NCBI RefSeq assembly: GCF_018323885.1
Contig: NZ_AP024585.1
Coordinates: forward strand, 372,001-436,000
Reading direction: 5' to 3'
Source: Citrobacter amalonaticus
Lineage (GTDB): Bacteria; Pseudomonadota; Gammaproteobacteria; Enterobacterales; Enterobacteriaceae
Length of the DNA: 64,000 nt
Under the pieces are notes generated by a model. It saw only the letters and a program-made list of their open reading frames with translations, ran no database searches and was not told where the DNA came from. Shown here in pieces: positions 1-12,740 of the stretch (the first letter of the stretch is position 1; every line of letters starts with the position of its first letter). Made by a program: the position numbers and the translations under genes.

Positions 1-1124
1 GATGCCTGAGCAACCTGAATGGCAGGGATACCCATAATGTCCACGGTATGCGCGACGACAGGCATAATGCCGAAGTAGTAAGAGTCTGGATCGAAAATCA
101 ACGACAACGGCATCGAGATCAAACCGACGATGAACGGAATATGGGATGCCAGTGCCGCAGGCATAAACTCTACCGCCGCATGAGACATGGCTTTCAGCAT
201 GCCAGCACCACCCATGATCCCGGTAAATGCCCCCGCCGCGAACAGGATACTGGCCATCATCAGCGCCGCTTTTGCGTGGGCATTGATCCGTTCTTTCTGC
301 ATTTCAACATTCGGATAGTTGATCATCAACGCCAGTGTCAGGGCGATCATGAAGGCAACGGTGGGGGAGATGCGGGTGAACACCATTGTGCCGATCACGG
401 CAATAACCAGCGCGATATTTACCCAGAAAAGATGTGGACGACGCAGGACTTTTTCCTGCTCGGTCAGTTCCTTATGATGCGAAAAATCACCTGCGGCCGC
501 AGCAAAGTGGGCGGCGCCAAGGCGTTTCTCTTCGCGTTTACCCCAGTACCAACCCATGATGACCATAAAGGTCAGGCCCGCGAGCTGTGCTGGAATTAAC
601 GGAATAAAGAGGTCATGGGTGGTGACGTTCAATGCGGCCGAGGCGCGAATCATCGGCCCGGTCCAGGGTAAAAAGTTGACCCCGGCGCTGAGCGCAACAA
701 TACCAAGTAAGATCCGTTTGTCCATACCGAGGCGATTGAACAGCGGCAGCATGGTGGGGACAGTGATTAAGAAGGTCACCGCGCCATTACCGTCAAGGTG
801 GGCGATGAGTGCCAGAAGGCCCGTACCAATGATGATTTTAACCGGGTTGGTCCCTACGAATCGCAATATACCGCGTACGATAGGGTCAAACATCCCGGCA
901 TCCGTCACAACGCCAAAAAAAGCGATCGCAAAGACGAACATCGCCGCCATCGGGGCCAGTTTTGTGATGCCTTCGACCACATATTTTGCGGTATCTGTTC
1001 CGCAACCTGCAGCCAGCGCGCCAATCACCGGAATAACGATCAGGGCAACCAGAGGCGACATCCTTTTGGACATGATAAAAAATAATAAGGTGGCTATAGT
1101 AAGCACACCTATTAGCGCCAGCAT
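1..1124 (-). CDS. CitMHS-family citrate/organic-acid transporter, C-terminus cut by window edge
   Basis: An open reading frame runs on the minus strand from an ATG at 1124 to the window edge without a stop, about 374 residues. The start is preceded by AAGGAGA at good spacing. The protein is almost wholly hydrophobic, with many membrane segments, conserved Gly/Pro-rich loops (LDGNGAVTFLITVPTMLP near residues 110-127) and a FDPDSYYFG motif near the edge. This is the pattern of the CitMHS family of inner-membrane proton- or metal-coupled citrate carriers, usually about 430-440 residues, so some 60 residues lie outside the window. Family call is fairly safe; the substrate (citrate or another di/tricarboxylate) is inferred. 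It is divergent from the LysR regulator at 1541, which probably controls it. Confidence 0.85.
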   Translation of the reverse strand, partial: MLALIGVLTIATLLFFIMSKRMSPLVALIVIPVIGALAAGCGTDTAKYVVEGITKLAPMAAMFVFAIAFFGVVTDAGMFDPIVRGILRFVGTNPVKIIIGTGLLALIAHLDGNGAVTFLITVPTMLPLFNRLGMDKRILLGIVALSAGVNFLPWTGPMIRASAALNVTTHDLFIPLIPAQLAGLTFMVIMGWYWGKREEKRLGAAHFAAAAGDFSHHKELTEQEKVLRRPHLFWVNIALVIAVIGTMVFTRISPTVAFMIALTLALMINYPNVEMQKERINAHAKAALMMASILFAAGAFTGIMGGAGMLKAMSHAAVEFMPAALASHIPFIVGLISMPLSLIFDPDSYYFGIMPVVAHTVDIMGIPAIQVAQA

Positions 1125-1540
1125 GAGTTTCTCCTTAATATTTTTATAAACTTATATGCTTCGAATGTATAAAAGTAAATGCAATGTTAATTGTGTGTAG
1201 AGGGATATATGTTTTATCAGTGCATTAGTTTTTATCACAGTGCGCCGGATGGTACTAATTTGTAAATCCAATGAAGTCATTTGTTGTAAGGGTTAATGCG
1301 ACTATTTGAGATAAAAATAATGCTATAGCTAATTTGCTTAAATATAGAAATCACTTTGTAAACATAGGGTTGTTATGTATGTTGAGTGTATTTTTCTTAA
1401 TAATCTTTAGTGGCGATAGGGCAGTACGTAGAAATTAAATTGCGGTTAATGTGGGGTGGGTCATAAAAAGAAATTAACTGCCTTTTATTCATTTTAAAAA
1501 TCGATAAGATAATTAATGATTTCGATGGCAGGAGCAGGAA
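1125..1540. other. A+T-rich divergent intergenic region between transporter and LysR regulator
   Basis: A 416-bp stretch with no credible gene. It must hold both divergent promoters. LysR-type regulators normally bind such spacers at T-N11-A inverted repeats. A short inverted repeat, ATCGA (1500-1504) and TCGAT (1522-1526), lies just before the regulator's ribosome site and could be an autoregulatory site, but it is too short to call. No hairpin terminator or REP unit was seen. Confidence 0.5.
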
Positions 1541-2449
1541 ATGAATCTTTCGATTAAACAACTCAGGGCATTTTTAATATTAAGCGAGGCTGATAGTTTT
1601 ACTCAGGCGGCCCGGCGGTTTAACCTTTCTCAGCCCGCGTTTAGTACCCTGATTGCATCACTGGAAGAGGAGATTGGCTACCGGCTATTCGACAGAGATA
1701 CGCGGCGCGTGTTGCTGAATGCGGATGGCATTCATTTTCTCGATCTGGCGCGCAAGATTGTGCAGAGCCATGATGATGCCGTGGGCGAAATCAAAGACCG
1801 GGTAGCGGGTAGTAATAACGATATTACTCTTGCGGTGTTGCCTTCGCTGGCAGTGGAATGGCTACCTGAAATACTGGTGAAATACAGTAAGAGGGTGCCG
1901 CAAAGTAATGTGAAACTGATCGACACCCAGTGGGATCGCTGTCTGAAGGCATTACTTGATGGTCAGGCGGACATGGCATTAACCGCCGGGCAACCCTCGT
2001 TGACCACGTTCGATTCAACGTTATTGTTCTCGGATAAATTTTATCTGCTCTGTCATCGCGAACATCCACTGGCACAACAATCTTCGGTATCGCTCAGTCA
2101 GGTTTGCGATTATCCCTTTATTGGTTTCAGTGTCGGCACCAGCATTCGGCAGTACACCGATAAGCTCTGCGAAAATCTGGCCATGAGCTTTAATTATCAA
2201 CTGGAAGTGCGCCAACTCACCACGATGATGGGCCTGATTGCCGCCAACTACGGGATCAGCATTACGACTGGATTAACGCTGTTCCAGTTCAACCATAAAG
2301 ATATCGTGATTTTACCGTTTGAAGATTTAGCACTGGAGCGGGCAATCTATCTGGTGACGCCGAAGGGGCGACATCTCGCGCCTGGCGTCGCGTCGTTTGC
2401 GGAATTCATTACCTGCCAGGCGCACCAGTTCGCGTCAGAACATATGTGA
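1541..2449 (+). CDS. LysR-family transcriptional regulator
   Basis: A 302-residue protein, the standard LysR length. Residues 1-60 form the winged helix-turn-helix (MNLSIKQLRAFLILSEADSF, then AARRFNLSQPAFSTLIASLE), followed by a linker helix and a periplasmic-binding-protein-like effector domain from about residue 90. The ATG is preceded by GGAGCAGGAA. It is transcribed away from the CitMHS carrier, so by the usual LysR arrangement it should sense an organic acid and switch that carrier on. It ends 27 bp from the convergent malT stop. The inducer and target are inferred from position only; no specific gene name is justified. Confidence 0.9.
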   Translation: MNLSIKQLRAFLILSEADSFTQAARRFNLSQPAFSTLIASLEEEIGYRLFDRDTRRVLLNADGIHFLDLARKIVQSHDDAVGEIKDRVAGSNNDITLAVLPSLAVEWLPEILVKYSKRVPQSNVKLIDTQWDRCLKALLDGQADMALTAGQPSLTTFDSTLLFSDKFYLLCHREHPLAQQSSVSLSQVCDYPFIGFSVGTSIRQYTDKLCENLAMSFNYQLEVRQLTTMMGLIAANYGISITTGLTLFQFNHKDIVILPFEDLALERAIYLVTPKGRHLAPGVASFAEFITCQAHQFASEHM

Positions 2450-2476
2450 TGTAAACACCCGCGAAAGACCGTCTTG

Positions 2477-5323
<2,847 letters not shown>

Positions 5324-5560
5324 TTATCTGATGGATAACCTCTACTGGATACGGTTGGCGGAGGGGATGCCGGGGTATTTACTTTTGCTGAAGAGTCCTG
5401 ACACTTTGTATAGGCTTACGATCCTCTCTGTGACAGGCGAAATTGTAACTTACCGTGATAAAATTTTTACCGACAAAGGGTAATCAAAAGGTGAGGATGT
5501 TATCGATATAAAAAAAGGTAATCTTATTCTCGTTATTATTAGCAGTTTCTATGACTGCTC

Positions 5561-5992
5561 CTACCAGAAACTACGATTATCAACAAGGGTTTCGCAAAGC
5601 TTAACATCAATCACATGATAATCATGAAGGTTGTCCTGTGGGCAGGAGTGGTAGGAAAGTGCCAGCAACAGAAATGGCACAATAAAGTTAGCAATAAAAC
5701 CGATAATAAAGAATAAGGTGATAGCGGCGAGAACCCATCCTTCAAAAGGATCGGGAAGTGCCTTGTATTGCAAATCATCGGTAAATAAAACACGAACCAT
5801 AGCAATCACAACATACATGACCAGAGGTATAGCTCCTATAAGTGCACAAGTTTGATTATAAGAAATAACGTCTCCCATCCTCATTAAAGATAAAAAATCC
5901 GTCATAACCAATCCAAAGAATAAGAAATCCAAAAAGCCAAAACAAAAAATAATAAAAAAAATAATTATGATTTGGAGTCGTAATTTTCGCAT
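5561..5992 (-). CDS. Small three-helix membrane protein, second tandem copy; putative T6SS immunity protein
   Basis: A 143-residue protein when started at the ATG at 5992, which aligns its N-terminus residue for residue with the paralogue at 6020-6451; an in-frame ATG at 6010 would add six residues. Hydrophobic segments lie at about residues 7-30, 49-70 and 87-114, with an Arg/Lys-containing loop and a polar C-terminal tail. Conserved with its neighbour: MTDFLSLxRMGDVI near residue 30, DLQYKALPDPFE near residue 74, and the last 28 residues. It resembles the DUF1240 group of small enterobacterial membrane proteins, from memory and not checked. As the last gene after an Hcp and a predicted membrane toxin, it is most likely an inner-membrane immunity protein. 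Function is inference. Confidence 0.75.
   Translation of the reverse strand: MRKLRLQIIIIFFIIFCFGFLDFLFFGLVMTDFLSLMRMGDVISYNQTCALIGAIPLVMYVVIAMVRVLFTDDLQYKALPDPFEGWVLAAITLFFIIGFIANFIVPFLLLALSYHSCPQDNLHDYHVIDVKLCETLVDNRSFW
5568..5650. repeat. 83-bp direct repeat, copy 1 (3' end of second putative immunity gene)
   Basis: Positions 5568-5650 match 6027-6109 with a single mismatch (a at 5610, g at 6069). The repeat covers the last 26 or so codons of both tandem genes, offset 459 bp. The rest of the two genes is clearly more diverged. Confidence 0.95.
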
Positions 5993-6019
5993 GCCTGTTT
6001 GCCTGTACATAAATGAGAG

Positions 6020-6451
6020 TTAAAAAAAACTACGATTATCAACAAGGGTTTCGCAAAGCTTAACATCAGTCACATGATAATCATGAAGGTTGTCCTGTGG
6101 GCAGGAGTGATATGACGATACCAGAAATAAAAGCAGGACAATAAAGTTTGCAATAAAGCCGATAGCAAAAAAGAGCGCGCCAGTGCCCAGCACCCAGACT
6201 TCAAAAGGATCAGGAAGGGCTTTGTATTGCAAATCATTGCTGAATAAAACCCGTACCATAGCAAAGGTTGTATACAACATTAACGGTATTCCACTTATTA
6301 GTAAGCACGTATGGTGATATGTGATTACATCACCCATTCTTATCAATGATAAAAAATCGGTCATAACAAAACCAAATATTTGTAAATCAAGAATGCCAAG
6401 GAGAAATATAATCAGCAAAAAATACATTAGCCGCATAAATAATTTCTTCAT
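6020..6451 (-). CDS. Small three-helix membrane protein, first tandem copy; putative T6SS immunity protein
   Basis: A 143-residue protein starting 9 bp after the stop of the upstream predicted effector, with AAGGAGG-like sequence directly before the ATG at 6451. It has hydrophobic segments at about residues 6-30, 47-71 and 86-114 and a cysteine-containing polar C-terminus (SYHSCPQDNLHDYHVTDV). It is a clear paralogue of the protein encoded at 5561-5992, sharing MTDFLSLIRMGDVI and DLQYKALPDPFE. Tight coupling to the effector gene, small size and multi-pass topology fit an inner-membrane immunity protein that neutralises a pore-forming toxin. No enzymatic motif is visible. The immunity role is inferred from context; a DUF1240-like family membership is possible. 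Confidence 0.78.
   Translation of the reverse strand: MKKLFMRLMYFLLIIFLLGILDLQIFGFVMTDFLSLIRMGDVITYHHTCLLISGIPLMLYTTFAMVRVLFSNDLQYKALPDPFEVWVLGTGALFFAIGFIANFIVLLLFLVSSYHSCPQDNLHDYHVTDVKLCETLVDNRSFF
6027..6109. repeat. 83-bp direct repeat, copy 2 (3' end of first putative immunity gene)
   Basis: Partner of 5568-5650, with one mismatch in 83 bp. Because silent positions match too, selection on protein alone does not explain the identity; recent gene conversion or segmental duplication does. Confidence 0.95.
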
Positions 6452-6460
6452 AAGTCCTCC

Positions 6461-7327
6461 TTAAAATGAGTCAAAGTAGGGAGAGTCGAATCCATAATCG
6501 TAATTTTTATGATGATGTATATAATCACGAAGCTTTTCTTTTAACGCATTTGATAGCCCCAATTTGTCATCAATTATGTTAAGTCCAATGTTGAGACCTA
6601 TTCCTATGGCAACTATGAATCCAATTGCAACAATTATTGGTGCACTAATTAAAGTCAAAACTCCCGCGACCACCCCAATCACAACCCCCGACACTACCGC
6701 TTTAGCCATGTCCATTGAAATATCGACCAGAAAATCCACCATCTGATAATCTGATTTAAAAATCAATTCGATGGCTCGCCAGGCCAGAGAAAAATAGAGG
6801 CAATATCTGACACCACTGCTGATACTGTTGTAAAGCCCACGTTTACCGATGGCCATTTCCAGTATTTGCGGATGCCTGGCACCGTAGCGGGTCCCGTTAA
6901 GAATACGGCGTAACGCAGGGTATCCCGTAATTTTTATATAGGCTTTGCCGCCCACGTTGTACTCGATCGCTTTTATTTTTAATACAGTAAAGTTAAAAAC
7001 CAATTCGTTAGCCGGGTTGTAATATGTTGTGAGCTTAGACAGACTGCGAAAGGCATCCAGTCCATCTTTCATATTCCCCGGCGCTGCGCGGTACGAAAAA
7101 AACTGATCAATTCCTCCCATTAAGTCATCCACGACTTGCTGTGCTTCTTCTATCGTCAACAGGAGGATATGGTGGTGTTGTGTGATGAATGATCCATCCA
7201 TAAAAGCCATATCGCGCTGCACAGGGTTCATTGAACTCCAGTGGATGTCTGCTGAGCCGCGCAGCGGATCGCCATCGGGGTGACGTGAAGTGTTCTCGTA
7301 CAACGAAGAAGAGGGACGATGACGCAT
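6461..7327 (-). CDS. Predicted membrane-targeting T6SS effector encoded after Hcp
   Basis: A 288-residue protein I do not recognise as a named gene. It starts 28 bp after the hcp stop at an ATG preceded by AAGGAAATAG. Residues 1-160 are soluble, polar and rich in His/Arg, with no signal peptide. Residues about 172-206 are amphipathic. Residues 208-251 form a long hydrophobic hairpin with glycines at 214, 218 and 222, an exact GxxxGxxxG glycine zipper, and more at 236, 242, 244 and 248. A charged tail follows (residues 253-288). Position directly after hcp and before two small membrane proteins suggests an Hcp-dependent effector that inserts into the target inner membrane, as reported for the Serratia pore-forming effector Ssp6. 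The toxin role is inference; homology to Ssp6 was not tested. Confidence 0.7.
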   Translation of the reverse strand: MRHRPSSSLYENTSRHPDGDPLRGSADIHWSSMNPVQRDMAFMDGSFITQHHHILLLTIEEAQQVVDDLMGGIDQFFSYRAAPGNMKDGLDAFRSLSKLTTYYNPANELVFNFTVLKIKAIEYNVGGKAYIKITGYPALRRILNGTRYGARHPQILEMAIGKRGLYNSISSGVRYCLYFSLAWRAIELIFKSDYQMVDFLVDISMDMAKAVVSGVVIGVVAGVLTLISAPIIVAIGFIVAIGIGLNIGLNIIDDKLGLSNALKEKLRDYIHHHKNYDYGFDSPYFDSF

Positions 7328-7355
7328 GCTATTTCCTTATATATGTTATTCAGAC

Positions 7356-7835
7356 TCAGAAGAGCCGGTCGCTCCAAAAGCTAAAGGCGCTGGTGCTCGC
7401 CATACAGTGTTCCCAACTGATGGACTCATACGTAAAACAAACACGTTCCTGTGCTTCGTTTCCATGTTCAATAATATTATGTGGCACAATTATTTTGATG
7501 TTAGAAATATGAGCTTTGAATAGTTTAATTTTATAGTAGATCTCCTGTTGACCTCCTGGATTAACGCGATACAGGTCGAGTTCACACTCAAGTGTTTCGT
7601 TATCGTTGATGGCTTTGCTGAGTAACGGCGACGAACGGTCAACGGGCTTAATTATTTGCAATTCATGATGACAAACATTTTGTTGCCGTGATGTTTCATG
7701 TTCAAGTGCGTAAATCATTATCTGATCAATATGACGGGTTTGAGATTTATTACCTATTGAACTCCGGGAGCCGCACTGCGCTGATATATCTCCCTGAATC
7801 TCTCCTGTCAGCGTGAGCCAGGATAAATGGGACAT
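7356..7835 (-). CDS. hcp: Hcp-family type VI secretion tube/effector-carrier protein
   Basis: A 159-residue protein, the usual Hcp size. The open frame extends 26 codons upstream, but the ATG at 7835 has AAAGGAAATA before it and begins the Hcp-type N-terminus (MSHLSWLTLTGEIQGDIS). Other Hcp hallmarks: an IGN...HIDQIMIYALEH segment near residues 27-46, the PVDRSSPLLSKAINDNE segment, a YRVNPGGQQEIYYKI strand, and a C-terminus of the form SISWEHCMASTSAFSFW. Hcp forms hexameric rings that stack into the T6SS tube and can carry small effectors in the lumen. No other T6SS structural gene (vgrG, tss, clpV) is in this window, so it is an orphan copy relying on a system elsewhere. It heads a probable four-gene minus-strand operon. 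Confidence 0.9.
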   Translation of the reverse strand: MSHLSWLTLTGEIQGDISAQCGSRSSIGNKSQTRHIDQIMIYALEHETSRQQNVCHHELQIIKPVDRSSPLLSKAINDNETLECELDLYRVNPGGQQEIYYKIKLFKAHISNIKIIVPHNIIEHGNEAQERVCFTYESISWEHCMASTSAFSFWSDRLF

Positions 7836-8043
7836 ATTATTTCCTTTTGATTTATTAGTGGTGATAATATATTGAAATACAATAAATTTAGTGTGCGCTT
7901 GTATTATTGTCATTTCAACTGGTTTTGTTTTTATATGGACTTGAAACCAGAGAGATTCTTCATACCCGCGTTATATCATTTCATCCCTGATTCTGTGATT
8001 AGAGCCAGGTAAAATATAAAAATGGATTAAAATAAGTGTATGA

Positions 8044-10605
<2,562 letters not shown>

Positions 10606-10614
10606 GGAAGCGCG

Positions 10615-12702
10615 ATGGATAGCAAACGTCTGGATAATGCCGCGCTGGCGGCGGGGATCAGTCCCAATTATATCAATGCCCACGGCAAGCCGCAGTCAAT
10701 TGGTGCCGAAACCAAGCGACGTTTGTTGGATGCTATGCACCGTACCGCTGCCGCCGCAAAGGTAGCGGTGACGGCGGTGCCGAATGTGATGGTCTACACC
10801 GCAGGCAAAAAGATGTCGCTAGCGGTAGAGGGACACGGTGAATTCAACTGGCTGTTGACCACCGAAGAGGGGGGGCAGTTTAAGGGGCACGCCACCGGCG
10901 GGAAATCCTTTACTCTGCCGACAAAGCTGCCGCTGGGTTATCACACGTTGACCCTGACGCAGGATGAACAGCGACACCATTGCCGCATCATCGTGGCGCC
11001 AAAACGCTGCTACGAGCCGCAGGCGCTGCTGACCGGGCAGAAACTCTGGGGTGCCTGCGTACAGCTCTATACGCTGCGTTCAGAGCACAACTGGGGAATC
11101 GGTGATTTCGGCGATCTGAAGTCAATGCTGGTGGATGTAGCAAAACGCGGGGGGGCGTTTATCGGCCTCAATCCGATCCACGCGCTCTATCCGGCAAACC
11201 CGGAGAGCGCCAGCCCGTACAGCCCGTCTTCACGTCGCTGGCTGAACGTCATTTACATTGATGTGAACGCTGTCGATGATTTTCGCCTGAGTCAAGAAGC
11301 GCAGGCCTGGTGGCAGATGCCCGATACGCAGAAAATACTGCAACAGGCGCGGGATGCCCAATGGGTGGATTACTCGGCAGTCACCACGCTGAAGATGACC
11401 GCGCTGCGCATGGCATGGAAAGGGTTTGCCACGCGCGACGATGAACAGATGGCGGCATTCCGGGCGTTCGTGGCTCAGGAAGGCGACAGCCTGTACTGGC
11501 AGGCGGCGTTTGATGCGCTGCATGCCTGGCAGGTGAAAGAGGATGAACTGCGCTGGGGCTGGCCGGCCTGGCCGGAAGCGTATCAGTCTGTTGATTCGCC
11601 GGAGGTGGAAAAATTCTGTCACGAACATCGTGATGAAGTGGATTTTTATCTCTGGTTACAGTGGCTGGCGTACATCCAGTTTGCCGCCTGCTGGGAAACC
11701 AGTCAGGGCTTTAAGATGCCAATTGGCCTGTATCGCGATCTGGCGGTGGGCGTGGCGGAAGGTGGGGCGGAAACCTGGTGCGATCGCGAGCTGTATTGCC
11801 TGAAAGCCTCTGTTGGCGCGCCGCCGGATATCCTCGGTCCGCTTGGACAGAACTGGGGCCTGCCGCCGATGGATCCGCATATCATTACGGCGCGTGCCTA
11901 CGAGCCGTTTATCGAACTCCTGCGGGCGAATATGCAAAACTGCGGCGCGCTGCGCATCGATCATGTCATGTCGATGCTGCGGTTGTGGTGGATCCCCTAC
12001 GGTGAAACCGCCGACCACGGCGCCTATGTTCACTATCCGGTCGACGACCTGTTGTCGATTCTGGCGCTGGAAAGTCAGCGTCACCATTGCATGGTGATTG
12101 GTGAAGACTTGGGTACCGTTCCGGTGGAGATTGTTGGCAAACTGCGAAGCAGCGGCGTGTACTCTTACAAAGTGCTCTATTTCGAGAACGACCATGAGAA
12201 GAACTACCGTGCGCCGAAAGCGTATCCGGAACAATCAATGGCTGTCGCGACGACGCATGATCTTCCTACGCTCAAAGGTTATTGGGACAGCGGTGATTTG
12301 ACGCTGGGCAAAGCGCTGGGACTGTATCCTGATGAAGTGGTGCTGCGCGGACTGTATCAGGACCGTGAGCGGGCGAAACAAGGGCTATTAGATGCGCTGC
12401 ACAAGTACGGTTGCCTGCCAAAACGTGCCGGGCGTAAGGCTTCGCTGATGGCGATGACGCCGATGCTCAATCGGGGGATGCAGCGTTATATCGCCGACAG
12501 TAACAGTGCGTTATTAGGGTTGCAGCCGGAAGACTGGCTGGATATGGCGGAGCCGGTCAACATTCCGGGGACCAGTTCAGAGTACAAAAACTGGCGTCGT
12601 AAGCTCTCCGTGACTCTTGAAGCGATGTTTGCCGATGAACGGGTGAACAAGCTGATTAAGGATCTGGATAAACGGCGAAAAGCGGCAGCGAAGAAGACGT
12701 AA
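10615..12702 (+). CDS. malQ: MalQ, 4-alpha-glucanotransferase (amylomaltase)
   Basis: A 695-residue GH77 enzyme that transfers maltosyl and longer dextrinyl units between maltodextrins with release of glucose, giving MalP longer substrates. An N-terminal accessory domain (about residues 1-140) precedes the catalytic barrel, recognisable by SPYSPSSRRWLN near residue 200, GALRIDHVMSMLRLWWIP near residue 445 (nucleophile Asp), VIGEDLGTVP near residue 495 and the THDLPTLKGYW segment near residue 545. Ribosome site AAGGAAGCG lies in the 9-bp gap after malP. A strong hairpin terminator follows at once. Confidence 0.98.
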   Translation: MDSKRLDNAALAAGISPNYINAHGKPQSIGAETKRRLLDAMHRTAAAAKVAVTAVPNVMVYTAGKKMSLAVEGHGEFNWLLTTEEGGQFKGHATGGKSFTLPTKLPLGYHTLTLTQDEQRHHCRIIVAPKRCYEPQALLTGQKLWGACVQLYTLRSEHNWGIGDFGDLKSMLVDVAKRGGAFIGLNPIHALYPANPESASPYSPSSRRWLNVIYIDVNAVDDFRLSQEAQAWWQMPDTQKILQQARDAQWVDYSAVTTLKMTALRMAWKGFATRDDEQMAAFRAFVAQEGDSLYWQAAFDALHAWQVKEDELRWGWPAWPEAYQSVDSPEVEKFCHEHRDEVDFYLWLQWLAYIQFAACWETSQGFKMPIGLYRDLAVGVAEGGAETWCDRELYCLKASVGAPPDILGPLGQNWGLPPMDPHIITARAYEPFIELLRANMQNCGALRIDHVMSMLRLWWIPYGETADHGAYVHYPVDDLLSILALESQRHHCMVIGEDLGTVPVEIVGKLRSSGVYSYKVLYFENDHEKNYRAPKAYPEQSMAVATTHDLPTLKGYWDSGDLTLGKALGLYPDEVVLRGLYQDRERAKQGLLDALHKYGCLPKRAGRKASLMAMTPMLNRGMQRYIADSNSALLGLQPEDWLDMAEPVNIPGTSSEYKNWRRKLSVTLEAMFADERVNKLIKDLDKRRKAAAKKT

Positions 12703-12707
12703 AAATA

Positions 12708-12736
12708 AAGAACCCGCCAACTGGCGGGTTCTTTTT
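12708..12736. terminator. Bidirectional rho-independent terminator between malQ and gntT
   Basis: Stem AAGAACCCGCC (12708-12718) with GGCGGGTTCTT (12723-12733), four-base loop, T-run to the right and A-run to the left. It serves the convergent malPQ and gntT transcripts. Confidence 0.95.
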
Positions 12737-12740
12737 AGCG

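Noticed and set aside
48..1149. Plus-strand frames of 183, 197 and 95 codons at the left edge
   Set aside because: They overlap the minus-strand CitMHS carrier, which has a good ribosome site, membrane pattern and family motifs.
6564..6746. 60-codon plus-strand frame within the predicted effector
   Set aside because: It is the antisense of the repetitive hydrophobic hairpin; Ile/Thr/Pro-rich composition comes from the opposite strand.
7231..7523. Plus-strand frames overlapping hcp and the effector start
   Set aside because: No ribosome site and no similarity; hcp on the minus strand explains the region.
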